Assembly: GCA_030765045.1 (NCBI GenBank)
Contig: CM060966.1
Coordinates: 67,389,421-67,453,420 of the forward strand
From: Tenodera sinensis
Lineage: Eukaryota > Arthropoda > Insecta > Mantodea > Mantidae
Direction of reading: 5' to 3'
Length of the DNA: 64,000 nt
Part shown: positions 35,597-51,484 of the stretch, one piece after another
Layout of the letters: each line of letters begins with the position of its first letter
Position numbering within the stretch: position 1 is the first letter of the stretch
The notes under the pieces: generated by a model
What the model saw: the letters and a program-made list of their open reading frames with translations, nothing else
Database searches by the model: none
Told to the model about the DNA's origin: nothing
Made by a program: the position numbers and the translations under genes

Positions 35597-36074
35597 GTAC
35601 CAATTCTAACCAAATTTTAAATGCATTAACAAATGTTCAAACTCTTGTGTATGAAGTTTCAGCTCCATATGGAGAATGTTTTGTCTAAAGACTTATAGAA
35701 GTGTTTCCATCTGAACTATGCTTAATTTCGCACTGATTTCACCCACATTACACACCTCTCTGCGAACTTTCTTCTATCTCCTACATATAAAATGCCAATT
35801 TCGTATATGCAACGGCTGGCGAGCTTACGGAGTTTCAGGCGTACGGAGGACAGGCGGATGAAGCTACGCTCATAGGTGCTGCGCGGTAGTGAATACACAT
35901 ACAAATAATTTTAAATACTCGTAAATAGAGAAAAGTGCTACACAAGGTAAAGTAAATTTTACTTGGACTTTTTCAATTGCATGAACAATATGTATTCTCG
36001 TGTATATTATCACGTCGATCTGAAATATGTTTAAAGAATTTACTAACTCATTTAAAATTTGGTTAGAATTGGCA
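35597..36074. repeat. Short inverted repeat pair (possible MITE remnant)
   Basis: Left arm 35597-35633 and right arm 36037-36074 are near-perfect inverted copies around ATTTAAAATTTGGTTAGAAT (right strand sense). The right arm lies in a partly tandem sequence: CTACACAAGG(T/G)AAAGTAAATT occurs near 35939 and again near 36112. No coding region lies between the arms. Confidence 0.45.
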
Positions 36075-36672
36075 CCTGAAGATTTCCGAACCATAAACGG
36101 AGAAGGGAGCTACACAAGGGAAAGTAAATTTTACTCAGATTTTATTATTTGTATCTAGAGCATATATTATCGTAGATATCTAAGATCTGAAGTATTTTAC
36201 TTCATATCAACCTGAAACGCATTAAAAGCATTTAGAGTTATGTTAGTCTAGCAAACAGAAAGATGTCTAACAGCTATATGCAGTTTAGTTTTCCATAATA
36301 TGCTATAGAATATTATAGCATGTTTCTCTCAATCAACTTATGCGCACTTTATACTTGTAGTACTGCCTGAAGGGAAAATACTCTGAAAATAACTTTAGAT
36401 AATCCTAATAGATCGTAATAAATTCATTTAAATTTTGAAGAGATTTTGTATTAATTTGACTCTACGCTTACTCAAGTAGTTAAAAATAAAATTATGATTT
36501 CTATATTTGTCGAAACGTAAATTATGGTTGATTATTACTAAATACCAGAGTTTCATGCACTATAAAATCCCGAAATATGCTTGGATTCATCCACTATCAA
36601 ACTATGGAACATGCACGATCAAAGGAAAAATACACTAAAACATGCAGTCATGTTTGTACCAATTTCCTTACA
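36075..36672. other. No recognisable feature
   Basis: Contains the second unit of the CTACACAAGG(T/G)AAAGTAAATT near-duplication at about 36112; otherwise nothing recognised. Confidence 0.45.
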
Positions 36673-38420
36673 TCAATTCACTTTTTTTTTAGCACAGTTA
36701 ACAACTAACAAGATTTCTATATTGTTTTCTGTGAGGTTTCTGTGTTTGTCAGTCAATATGTTTTTGTAGACAGAGAATGACCTTTCTACATCGCAAGAGT
36801 ATGGGTGCAAATTTAAAGGAACATCTCATTTGCGACAGTGTGAGGTCAAATTGTTCATTCGAGTTTTTACCACAAAGAATATTTTTTCACTGAACACAAG
36901 AATGCATAGTCGAGGACCGAATCTATGACTCTCTCCAGTTTCTTCTTTGTCACTACACCCACATAGCCAGGGGCATAGTTGAGGGATCTTTGAAATTAAA
37001 CAATTGACATTGCGTCTAGCAGTGACTTCTAATTTTTTCATTGAAGAGGGTAGATTACAGAATTTAGTTTTAATGTAAATCAAATCCTTCTGCACATTTT
37101 CGGATTCAAACTCTGCTTGTGCATCTCTGATACACACTGCGTCAGCTGGAGTGAAACTGTTTACTACCTAAAACAAATGTTTACTTTAGAGTTCAATAAT
37201 AGAAATATTAATTTGTGAATTAGCTAACTAAAACAAATATTTACTTTAGAATTCAATAATAGAAATATTGTTTGAATTAGGTAACTAAGTCTCAATTTCA
37301 ATTCATAAACATTTAATGACATCGAAATCTAGTAAGGATGGCCTGCGGGGGTAATGGTAATTGAGGTAATTCTCTCTGTAAGCAGCTGGATTTCAAAAAC
37401 ACCTGTTTAAATAGAACAGAGTATAATTTTCAAAGGATTAATCTATGCCACATTTTTGCAGCTTTGGGAACATTAAAACTTATATACCTATGCTTAAATT
37501 TTAGACTACGTTCATTTTTAGTTGAGGATATCAGATTATTAACATTGTCATAACTAGACCTTTTGTTTCTGTGTGATGTGTTTTAGATTAGGGTACAATA
37601 TCTTGATTGCTTTCCCGGCCTTGACCATGCATGCAGCGGCGTCACTTAGCAGTAACAAAGCTCTGTCTTTATTTAAACTATTTGGCCAAAGAATACCTAA
37701 AATATCAGAAGCATTTTATGAGGGAAGTTTTCATAAAAATTAAGTGTTTTGAATGAGAATAATACATTCGTAATATACGAGTACTGACAGGAACTTATGT
37801 AAACCATCATCAAAGAAAGTTTCAATTGTGGAGTTATTTGGTTTTTGAAGAACTTTACAGCACACTAGATATGGTTGACCAAGTCCTTCCGCAGTTAATT
37901 TTCCTACAATCAGGTTAGCAACATAACGCCCCAAAGCATCGGTTGTTTCATCTACAGATGTCCATATATATTTGAAAATCCCAAGTCTGCGCGAATGTTA
38001 TTCAATACCTGCTTACTAAAAGGAACATTGTCTTTACGAGTATCAAAACATATTTGTATCTATTTTTGTACAGAAAATTAAAAGTATGAAGCAAATGCAT
38101 TATGTAAACCTAGTTGATTATAAGATTTTGGAACACAATATTTCATCAATGTCGAGGGATCAGGAACATCGTTTGAAGTATATTTCTCCAGAATCTCCTT
38201 AAGACTTGGGTTCCTGAGTTTCTCAAGCGGTCTACTTGCTCCTACAAAAGCATCGCACAAATCCATGTAATAATTATTTTGCAGTGGTTTAGGAGCAGCA
38301 ATACATGGCTGGATTTGTGTGTGGCCGATTCCTTCCATTTTTTTTCCATTTTTGCAATATGCGAAACAGATATGACATACTGGTCGATTTGAAATTTGTT
38401 AGTGCGCTTAATCTGAAATT
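36673..38420 (-). pseudogene. hAT-superfamily transposase with probable introns
   Basis: Reading the minus strand from 38420, a BED-like segment gives KFQIDQYVISVSHIAKM. After a shift the frame from 38338 reads YMDLCDAFVGASRPLEKL and LKEILEKYT...VPDPSTLMK. At 37934 comes GRYVANLIVGKLTAEGLGQP, then WPNSLNKDRALLLLSDAAAC with MVKAGKA near 37700-37600. VFLKSS..QRELPQLPLPPQ lies near 37405-37340, CIRDAQAEFES near 37135, and the C-terminal dimerisation block VERSFSVYKNILTDKHRNL near 36790-36730, with a stop at 36673. Possible 3' splice sites (TTTCAG at about 38413, AAACAG before VFLK, TTTTAG near 37170) precede conserved blocks. Frameshifts and stops make it inactive. Terminal inverted repeats and the 8-bp duplication were not located. 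Confidence 0.78.
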
Positions 38421-40384
38421 AAAATAGACTTTACTGTTACCATGAAAATGTTTGAAAATGGGTAGTATAATTTAATTATTTTAAGGTTGTTTTGTATTAT
38501 TTCACAAAGAACTACTACCACGAAAATATTCAAAAGCAAAATAACAATGCCTGCCTTCTTACTGCAACAATCGCAAAATGCAACATCTCCACCTGATCTA
38601 ATAAAATCCTTGCCTCTTATTCATTATACAAGGAGAACACTTTTGGAATCTTTAATTGGAGGCATATTAAAGCCACATTAACACTCAGAATAAATAACCA
38701 CGTTAAACACCAACCATGTTAACCACTTTAAGCTTTCTCACACTCTAAAGGACACTGACCAGCACGAGCTGAGTCAAGTGGGTGCGTTTCCCTGCTTTCG
38801 AAGGTCAAATTCCTCGCCCCTACCATATAACTGGCTCGCGCTGGACTTGTGAAAGTACATCTTAATTCACAAGAGAGCCAGAAAACTGGAAATAAAATTC
38901 GCAGAATGGGAAATTATGCAAGGATATATATTTTTTAAAAGTGAGGAACATGAGCAAAATAATGGTCACAAAAACGAGAAGTTGAGGTGTTCACTCAAGC
39001 ATTAAAATATTCATTTAAAATGAATATGATGTATATCATGTGCATGATAAAGCCAAAAGGTCCTTAAATATGCATTATGCATGTTTTATCCCCCAAAAAT
39101 GCCGAAACATGCATAGAAAGAGCACACATATTTGGGACCGGAATGAAATGAAATGGCAATTTCATATGGGCCTATAAAACATCCATTTGCATGAAGGTCC
39201 CGTCTTTAATTATTACGAACCTTTCATGCTAATGGTGCCTCTATATTTACATTTGTATTTATCTCCAGTTATTTGTTTCATGCAAAATATAAATTGTTAT
39301 TGGTACAATCTTCACAAAAAGAATACATTTAGAACTAAATATATTCATTATGTCAAATTCCTTTTTTTATTTATTTATTTATTATGACAGAGGATACTTA
39401 AACTTCATAGCGTTGGCAATATTAGCGGATTTAGTCGAGGGAGAGATGAATAAGGTATAGTCTGATCCTCAACCAATTAAGCTGCTTCTACCGCCATAAA
39501 CTTGAATGAATTTACGTTTCGAAACTTGAACAGATTAGTACTACTTTAAAACATTTGAGCAGAATAAAAGTTCGTATATATAAATAATCTCTTTTAAACA
39601 CACTATCTTGCTAAGAGCCTTGTTTAGGACAACCACCGGCCGCTAAAGTTATAAAAATACGGTTAGCACATGCTTTTACTATAACAATCAACGATTCTTA
39701 AATAAATATATAAATTAACATCAGTGTTGCAACTTTTTAATGCCAAACTTACTGCTGGTGTTTTAAGACACACAAGTCGTATGTGGGCAATGTTTTAAGA
39801 GGTGGCATCGGCACTAAAAAATTTAATGGCATAGCCGGGGTTTGAACTTTTCAGTCCTGATTCCACCTCTTACAATGTTGTTAGTTGCCAATTGCTTTTC
39901 CGATTACAGAAAATACGCATTTAAGCAACAGGAGTAGTAGGGGTGAAGCACAGAAATTCAGTACTTAACAATTGTGCAAAGTCAGTAGCCAAAATGGATA
40001 TGAAGATGGGGAGAATTAGTGGGAGAAGGTTCGTATTCGATACCTCCATGTTCTAAAATTGTTATACAGGAACTTACTATTGAGTTAATTGCACATTAAT
40101 TCTAAATTAATTACCCAATAACTTTAGCACACAATCATTTGAGAAGAAACCAGCTACTACTGGAATATTCAAATTATTGATTCATAAATACCAAAACGTT
40201 TACAAAGTATTAGGTATAAATTTGACAAAAGCTTCCTAAATATAGGTATAACAATTACATCTTAAACTGAGTTTAAGAATGAAGCGTATATGTAATTGAT
40301 TATAAAACTAATGTTTACTTGTTAAATAATTATTTGGTATATGTTTGGTAATTAATCTGGTTTATACGTTGTAATTGGTGTAAT
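38421..40384. other. No certain feature
   Basis: AT-rich. A (TTTA)n stretch lies at 39365-39385, and a box B-like complement (GCCGGGGTTTGAACTTTT) near 39833 hints at a minus-strand SINE remnant at about 39810-39900. Neither is firm. Confidence 0.4.
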
Positions 40385-40394
40385 GATAATACTA

Positions 40395-42092
<1,698 letters not shown>

Positions 42093-42250
42093 TTACTTTC
42101 TCTACTGCGTAGGGTAAGTAGGGGAAGTATTCTATTCGACCCAATAATTTTATGTCGAGATTTCACCGGAAATATAGGTTTTGAGGCCCTCTGAATAATT
42201 AAAAAAAAAAAGCATCTTTAGAAAAAGGTCCGCGCGCGCGCTTGGCTGTA

Positions 42251-42314
<64 letters not shown>

Positions 42315-43035
42315 TGTGTGTGCCTATTAATAGCATAACTCAAAAACAAAAGGTCAGTTAAAAACCAAAGTTGGTATTTAAGTTTAATATCCTTCAAGGA
42401 TACGGCACGAAGATTTGAAGTAAATTTTTCCAGCCTAAACTATCCTTTACGTGGAAACTTTTTTAAATTTTAATTTTCTTAAAAGTGGTTCTGACGATTT
42501 TGATTAAAATGGCATATATTTAAGACATTTTTATGGCAAAAAGTGCATATTCTGAGTATTTTAGCTATATGTTATATAGTTTTGTTTACTCTTGATGACT
42601 TGTGCATAACTGGTAAACCGAAAGAGATAGACCAAATCTTACTATACATAAATGTAGATCTGGATAAAACTCACAGTTTAAGTCTGAAAGTATTTTTTGT
42701 GAAGTGAAACATTTCGAAGATATTCCTCGTTATTTATGTGAGCTTTGTAATAATTATACTTTTCTCAAATGGAAGGTCGTTATTCACATTTTAGGTGTTA
42801 GCCGTGCAGAGAGAACGGAATTTCAAACCCCTCATATAGCGACCACTCTTAAAACATTTGACTATCGCTCAAAACGTAATACTGTATTCCCCTTGTACCT
42901 ACCAGGGAAATAAGCAATAGAGTAATTTCTGCAAATGCTTATCTCGACTAACATGAAGAAGATAGAGGAATAAGGGTTTGTGAGCATAGTACTAGGGTAG
43001 ATAAAGTCATGTGAGTGCAACAAATTAGATTTTTG
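42093..43035 (+). mobile_element. Family X, copy 4
   Basis: Complete-looking copy. It has the 5' hairpin ACTTTCTCTACT...AGTAGGGGAAGT, GGTTTTGAGGCCCTCTGAA, an A run and CGCGCGCGC followed by (TG)n (42247-42313). The long non-coding body starts CATAACTCAAAAACAAAAGG and the copy ends TAAAGTCATGTGAGTGCAAC. It aligns almost end to end with the copy at 44245-45165. The sub-200-bp frames inside it are not conserved between copies. Confidence 0.85.
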
Positions 43036-43509
43036 TTATAAGTTTCGTGGAGCATAACGACCTTCAGGAACTTTCGAAATATAAGCATATGACAACTTTA
43101 TCACACATAGGCACGTCAGTTCATTTGCTATGTTGTTGTTGAGAAACTAATTTAATTAACCGTTGAGAATTTCAATGATAAAAACCAAATGATAAAACCT
43201 GCATAGTCGTGATAATAATGTAGATACTGTTTTACAGAAACACTCTTTAAAATGTAACATGTAAATTACGAGTGTCTAATATAAATGTGACAAACTAAAA
43301 CAAACTTAAATATAAGTAAAAGATAACGTAAATTGGTTGTAATGGGTTTCTTGAAAATACTATTTGCATTTTATAAATGAACTAACTGAAATATCCGTCG
43401 TTGTCTGTGGTTTAACGGTTTATCGCTACAAATTGTACTCAGTTGCCCTTGCCCAATAGCCTTGTGTTTCTTTGGAAACATTTAAAAACATTACTTAAGA
43501 CGTTTAATA
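43036..43509. other. No recognisable feature
   Basis: No motif or partner noticed. Confidence 0.5.
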
Positions 43510-44244
43510 ATACATCTTAGGATACTAAAAAGAACAAAAATAAACACAAAGTAAATAAATAGAAACATAGGAAAGACAATATGCAAACGCACTGTTAATC
43601 ACACATCTACAGGAAGAAAAGCGAATAGAGAAAGCCGTGTGAATGTAATGCGTTACATTTCTATTTGAATTATATGAATCCTTTGTAGGAGAGGGAATAG
43701 AGAATGGAGGGAATGGTATTTTGGAAAAGAAAAATAAGTAGAGAAAACCATGCAATAGGTGCAAACCATGCGTAGTAAATGGTTGGCATAAAAACCTTCA
43801 TGGAAAAACACTTAGAGCCCTAAGCGAGCCAGATTTGCCAATTTTTATGGTGTTCGGCGAACAGGTGTTGGGGTTAATCAACTTCATTATACCTACATCC
43901 ACTTTTATATTTCCACATTGTATATTGAAGAGCGAGTAGAGAATGGTATGCGAATGTGTTACGTAAAGGAGAGTACACAAAACCATTTAAATGTAATACA
44001 TTACATTTATATTTCAGTGATGTAGAAAACAGTATGAGCTTTATGTTGAAAGGCGAATATAGAAGAACATGTCAATGTGCTATGTAAAAGAAAAGTGGGT
44101 ATAGAAAAGCGTGTGAACATAATACGTTGGGTAGCAAAATAGAACAGAAACGTCCATGAAATAATACATACACCTACATGCCGAATTTCGCGCCGATCGG
44201 TCCAGCGGTTTAGGAACTCTTAGAGGGCAAACATACATTCATTT
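43510..44244 (+). repeat. Unclassified repeat Y, copy 1
   Basis: Matched in reverse by 53425-53945. Internal units repeat the pattern GTGTGAATGTAATGCGTTACA and GAATAGAGAA several times. It ends CCGATCGGTCCAGCGGTTTA...CAAACATACATTCATTTTTA, a terminus style seen in several arthropod Helitron and RTE-type repeats. It runs directly into X copy 5. No coding capacity noticed. Confidence 0.6.
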
Positions 44245-44324
44245 TTACTTTCTCTACTATGTATAGTAAGCAGAGGATGTCAAAATTTCACTGGGAATAT
44301 ACTTTGAGGCCCCCTGAATCAAAA

Positions 44325-44360
<36 letters not shown>

Positions 44361-44388
44361 TAGAACATGGTGGTGCGAGTGTGCGTGT

Positions 44389-44455
<67 letters not shown>

Positions 44456-45165
44456 TGTGTGTGCCTGTTAACAGCATAACTCAAAAACGAAAAGTCAGTT
44501 AAAACCCAAAATTGGTATTTAATTTTAATATCCTTCAAGGATGCGGCACGAAGATTTTGAAGTAAATTTCTCCACCCTAAACTATCCTTTACTTGGAAAC
44601 TTTTTTTTAAATTTTGATTTTCTCAAAAGTGGTTCTAACGATTTTGATTAAAATGGCATATATTTAAGATATTTTTATGGCAAAAAGTGCACATTTTGAG
44701 TATTTTAGCTATAGGCTATATAGTTTTGTTTACTCTTGATGACTTTTGCATAACTGGTAAACCGAAAGAGATAGACCAAATCTTACTATACATAAATGTA
44801 GATCTGGTTAAAACACACAGTTTAAGTCCAAAGTATTTTTTGTGGAGTTAAACATTTCGAAGATATTCCTTGTTATTTATGTGAGCTTTGTAATACTTAT
44901 ACTTTTCTCAAATGGAAGGTCGTTATTCACATTTTAGGTGTTAGCCGTGTAGAGAGAACGGAATTTCAAACCTTTCCTATAGCGACCACTCTTAAAACAT
45001 TTGACTATTGCTCAAAGCCTACTGTATTCCCATATTCCCCTTGCACCTACAACGAAATAAGCAGTAATACAATTTCTGCAAATGTTATTCTCAAGTAAGA
45101 CGAGGAGGATGTAGGAACAGGAGTTTGTAAGAATGGTTAGCACAAGAGTAGAGAAACTCATGTGA
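44245..45165 (+). mobile_element. Family X, copy 5
   Basis: Starts TTACTTTCTCTACTATGTAT, immediately after repeat Y. It has a long A run (44322-44356), a (GT)n tract (44395-44455) and a body nearly identical to copy 4, and ends GAGAAACTCATGTGAGTCC. Copies 4 and 5 share the most sequence of any pair, so they are probably the youngest or derive from one duplication. Confidence 0.85.
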
Positions 45166-45989
45166 GTCCTTATATATATTAAATGCATTTATTCGCTGAA
45201 CGTTTGGGGAATCTAAACATTTAGTTGAATTAAAGTTTTTTTCTGCATGTAATCCAGTAGTCAGGAAGGAATAACGCCAATAATTGTCTTATAAATAAGT
45301 ATGTGTGTTCTTTTTAATACAGATCCCCTAAGTGATTGCATCATCTCTTATCTCTGTAGCTTCATTTGTTTCATATTGTTATCGGTCAAATTCTCTATCT
45401 GGTCCTTCACTATGCTTTACTTTCTCTCCTCAAATGCAGGGTAAAACCCCGGTTTTGGATAAGGGCACGGTAGTGGATATATTATCCTTCTATTGTTGTG
45501 ATACCGAATATAATTGCAAGATGTCATAGTTGTCAAGTTCTTCATTGAAGAAACACTCGTGTTTCCTTTTCCCTCGCCCTGTATCGCTCAGATCACGCCC
45601 TGCTCTTGTTCTATGAGAAAAACGAGTGACCAGCGACGAGCGCCAAGGTTGTGAGCAGGCAAAACATCGCGCAGCCCGTTCGGCAGGTTTTGCTCTCCCT
45701 GTATAATTAAATCAAATACAGCTATCTTCATTAAAAGATCACACATCGTTTCACTCCCTTGGGTTATCCTTATATTTGTCCGATTTTCTAGCTTTCGTAG
45801 CTGTCACGCAGCATATGTATTTGCTTTGTGACACATTGTTACGTGATTTGTACTGATGTCCACCTTGCTCACCAAAGCTCTTTAAACAGCTGTTATCAAT
45901 GGTTGCCCTTCTTTCTTCACTTACAGTAAGTCACCTCGCAGGGGTTTATGCCTGTTCTTCGCCACTATTCTTCGCAAAACGCAATGATT
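45166..45989. other. No recognisable feature
   Basis: A GC-richer stretch at 45545-45720 shows no recognisable frame or repeat partner. Confidence 0.5.
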
Positions 45990-46344
45990 ATACTATGTGG
46001 CCCAGTTCACCCGGCATCTCCGTAAGTAGATATCCCTTCGTGCGTTAAAAGAGTTGGAGAACGCCACGGGACAGTTCTAGACATAGAGGGGCCAGTAGTA
46101 TGTTCTGCCTCTCAGCGAAGACTTGAGATGAGAGACAGTTGAACTGACGTGTTTAGTCCGACAATTACAGTATAAACAACCAAAAAGGTCTCACTTTACT
46201 TATAGGATCTTTATTTTCCAGGGAATAAACTTACTCCTGTATATAGTGTTATATACGCATTACAGATTGTAAAGTGCAATCATGAGGACACAGAATGTTT
46301 CAATGGCATCATTCGGTTCTTATTAGTGTTATTGTTGTATTTTA

Positions 46345-46372
46345 TTTATTATTATTGTTATTATTGTTATTA

Positions 46373-46440
<68 letters not shown>
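46345..46440. repeat. (TTA)n in left arm of the fold-back element
   Basis: Near-pure TTA/ATT units; poly-Leu frames through it are artefacts. Confidence 0.95.
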
Positions 46441-46442
<2 letters not shown>

Positions 46443-46833
46443 TTACTGTTATTAGTATGTCTATCATCATCACTATTATTGTTGTTATCATCATCATCAT
46501 GAGTATCATGACTGTCAGTTTTATTGTAATTAGTTTTTGACTTATTATATTAATATTTTTGTTAGTGCTGTGGTTTATTATTGTGATATTATTTTCATGG
46601 TTACAATTATCATCATCAAATGCTACTATTGTGCTGATTTCATCGTTGCTAAAATAGCATTCGTCACTATATTCGTTTGTAGGGCTCGGGCCTGGCCCGG
46701 GGTTGAAAATTAGGAGGTACAAAATAATTTATTATATTTTTTGGTGTTCGATGCCGAAATTCCGAGAGTAACACAATTATGGCACCTATTGTGTACTAGG
46801 AATTGTACGTGATTATTCTGCTGAAAGGTTTCA

Positions 46834-47060
<227 letters not shown>

Positions 47061-47489
47061 TCATGATCATAAGCATAAGAATGATGATAAATAACAAAGC
47101 TTATGTAATAATAAAGTTAATGGTAATATAATGTAGTAATATAAATAATATAACAACAGTAATAATAAATAGTAATAAAATACAACAATAACATTAATAA
47201 GAAACGAACAAATTCCAGTGAAAATTCACATGCCCTCATGCTTGCACTTTTCAATTCGTAAAGTTAGACTATAGCAGTATATACAGGAGTGAATTTATTT
47301 CCTAGAAAATAAAGGTGCTGTAAGATATTTTCGGTTGCTTATACTGTTATTGTCTATTATCACGGACTAAACACGTCAGTTCAACTGTCTCTCATCCCAC
47401 GTCTTCGCCAGTGGCGTTCTTTTACTCTTTTAACACACGAAGGGATATCTACTTACGGCGATGCCGGGTGAAGTGGGCCACTTGGTATA

Positions 47490-48534
47490 CACGCCAAACT
47501 TTCTTGAAGTTTGTCTTTGTAACTTTCCAGGCCACTTTCCTCCTTCATGTGCTGTATATGCTTCTAGACTTCGCCGCGCTTCAAATCGCACTAGGGGAAC
47601 AATAGGTACTATGTTTAATGTTTATACAGATGCAATAGTATGCATAATAACCATATAGCAAAGTGGGACAGACTACTAGATTTCAACCTAAACTGAAAAG
47701 TAATGTGCCTGGGAAGGAGCCTTGTGGCGTTGGCATTGTCAAGCAAAGTTGGGAGAGCTTTTGTGATAAATGGCATAAACATATTTAAAACTCTATTGGC
47801 GAAAGAAAAGTAAAGAAAGAAGGTAATGTTTAAACCGTAATTTAGGGGCATCAGACACGATTTATAGCTACTCTCTTTCTCAACATTACACGGAATCTTC
47901 TTCAAGACTCTCCCAGTTTTCCGTGTTAGCGGAATGTTGTGATGGGCGATGATGACCGTTAAATGTAGCGTCTCTACACGGTTAATGCTTGATAAGTGGG
48001 TTCTTTGTATTCCGTCTCACTGCACATGTGGCTAATCACCTCGTTAACTTCGGGCAGCTGTCTGCGATCACACGACGTTAACATATCAAGTGTAGATATC
48101 GTTCGTTATCTTCACTAATGTAGGTATTATATATGAAAGTCATCTGTGACAATTCCCCACTACTTTCAAAAATCAAAATTCTGATTTCCTAGGTGCATAC
48201 ATTTAATAAAACATCAACCAAAATTAAAATGTTTCTGGTTTTATTATAGATGTTAACAGATGTTAACAATATAATACACTATTCTGAAGCAGTAAGTCGG
48301 TTCTAACATACACGTTTGTATGTATAGCGTACCCCTGTTCAAACATGGTCGCTCACTGGTTTTAGAACAATTTTCGGAAATGAAAGATGTCAATGTTATT
48401 TTAAGACATAGATACATGCAGAATATCTGAAATAAGTACCGATTATTTCTTTCTTCAAACAAAAGTAGCGTTAAAACATAAGTGGAATAAATTGTGATGC
48501 AGGGTTATGGCTCAAGTTTTTGGGAGCTTGAAGA
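47490..48534. other. No recognisable feature
   Basis: No motif or partner noticed. Confidence 0.5.
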
Positions 48535-48860
48535 GATAAATAGAGATAAGTAGTTGTAGTGCACTCTCGCCCAGCGCAAATATCCGAAGCGCTATCGACA
48601 GATAACCAGAATCTTCTGCAAATTTCCCTTCTCCCCACTTCTTGAACTTTCTGGAAATTTCTCTCGACAGTCGGACAGTTCGTATGAGAGTTAATGAGTG
48701 AGTAAGAGAGCTAGAGAATGGGTTAATGAGAACCTTCCTGGTGCGACAAAAATTGCTGTTCTCCGAACGAGTTTGTGATTACTGTATTGATGTACAATAG
48801 GTGTTGCTGCAGAGAGATTGGAGAAGTCCTTTGTTTGGCTCTCCAGCTAGTGAAGTGTAG
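48535..48860 (+). repeat. Possible diverged LTR-B fragment
   Basis: Shares a short ordered set of blocks with 51885-52330, notably GAATCTTC, CTTTCTGGAA and the GTGCGACAAAAATTGCTGTT / CTCCGAACGAGTT stretch. No ends or TATA box could be placed, so the call is weak. Confidence 0.35.
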
Positions 48861-49277
48861 CTATTTTGTACATAAGAATTAATCTAACTGATTATTTCAA
48901 ATTGTCTATGGAAATCATATTGATGAACTTAATTTGATACCTTTAACAACCTTCACTAACTGAACACCTCAAAGTGGCAAGTCCAAAAACAATGCTTAAG
49001 GAGAAAAAACATTTTGCCTTAGTTAAAATGTTATTACCTAGCGAACTTCAGAACAGGTGCATCATATCATCTCAGTCAAAACACCTTATTGTAATAACAC
49101 TACTATAAAACACTTAAAGTGGCTTTTAAACTGATGCATGCTTTACCCTATAATATTATTGGCATAGTTATACTATAGAGTGAAACAAATACGTATTTGA
49201 CAATACTGTATTATGTCGCCGCTACTTTTTAATATATACACTAAAACCAAAGCTGTATTAAAATATTTGTTCATCTC
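48861..49277. other. No recognisable feature
   Basis: Nothing recognised. Confidence 0.5.
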
Positions 49278-49606
49278 TTTAGCGCGATGGTAGCGCTGCT
49301 GCTTACTAAGCTAGGGATTTGGAGTCGATTCCCGGTACCGGCGTGGAGGTTTTTTCGCGCTGGGAGACCTTATTCGTTGTGTACTCTGCCTTCTTAGGTC
49401 CCTGAGAGATCAATTGAGGAGCTACTTGATTGAAAAGTGGTGCTCCCTGGTCGAAAAGACCACATATCCGGCCGGGAGGGACCGGGGCGATGACCACGTC
49501 CTACCTCCAGTACTGACCGCACTCATGACGCCTTGGTGGGTTGAAGTGGGGGACGCAGCGATCGCCGGTGGGCCTAGGCCCGGATAGGCTGTTGTGCCAC
49601 GAGGTT
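49278..49606 (+). repeat. tRNA-derived SINE, family SINE-1
   Basis: The head carries GCGCGATGGTAGCGCTGC (box A) and GAGTCGATTCCCGGTACC (box B). The body repeats the SINE-1 blocks CCTGAGAGATCAATTGAGGA, GCTACTTGATTGAAAAGTGG, GGCCGGGAGGGACCGGGGC and CCTCCAGTACTG. This is the longest copy of the three in the window. Confidence 0.88.
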
Positions 49607-50414
49607 TTATATTAAAAGTCTTGGAACTTATTTTAGTGCCAATATTATGTGAGACCGAGAAATTGCTAACGATAAAAGAGGAATCCAAATAAATGAAATG
49701 AGACTTTTAAGAGGAAACCGAAAAGTAGAAAATATAAGAAATTTGCTGCATGCAGAACAAATTATTTGCTAAAAGATTAAAGTAGGGTAGTATAGAAATA
49801 AATCGAACTCATGCAGAAATAATGGACACTGCTAAAAGCCATAAAATAAGTTCTTAACCTGTAATCGAATATCACAGAATGGAAGAAGCGATCTACACAT
49901 CCAAACTGATACAGCAATAACACATCTAACCCGTGAAGGATTATGATAATGATGATGCACAACGTTCGATTCCATTAAGAAACCACATTATTTGTTGTAA
50001 TAATTACTTCCTCCAAAGTGAGTAATACTGGTAGCCAAAGTCTCCTTCCATAATTTTTGGTAAGTTTTGTTATTTATTAATTATGATATAACAGTTCAGA
50101 AATGTTTCTTAGTTTTCTTTATTATTTCTATAAACAGATTACGACATAAATGGCAATTTAGTCGTCACATTTGCTCGTCACACCACAGTTCTGAATGTAA
50201 AAAAGGAGAACGGTTGTTTTAAAATATATTTCTCTCTGTAACACTTTCTTCCTATCTGCTTTTATCTATCTCTCTAACTTTGTGAAATGCTTTTACCACA
50301 ATCGTATGGGAGTAAAGCTTTACAAAGCTTTACAGAGCTTTAATTTTCAAATGGCTGGGACTTAACGGAAACTTTTACTAATGTTCTACCAGCGAAGATA
50401 AAATGTAGCTTATA

Positions 50415-50459
<45 letters not shown>
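49607..50459. other. No gene; (TA)n at 50422-50453
   Basis: AT-rich sequence ending in a short TA dinucleotide tract that abuts the fold-back element. Confidence 0.6.
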
Positions 50460-51345
<886 letters not shown>

Positions 51346-51484
51346 TGAAATTTGCTCATTTGTTTCGAAGAATATATGCTTAATCTCTTAACACTCCTGA
51401 TAGTTGCGGCCCCCAATGACCTAGTTGTCGACAGTTACCTCACTCACTCACTTACTCACTCACTCAGTCACTCACTCCTCGTAT

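Noticed and set aside
44257..44538. 93-codon reverse frame with a Thr-His repeat
   Set aside because: It is the translation of the (GT)n and poly-A blocks of X copy 5.
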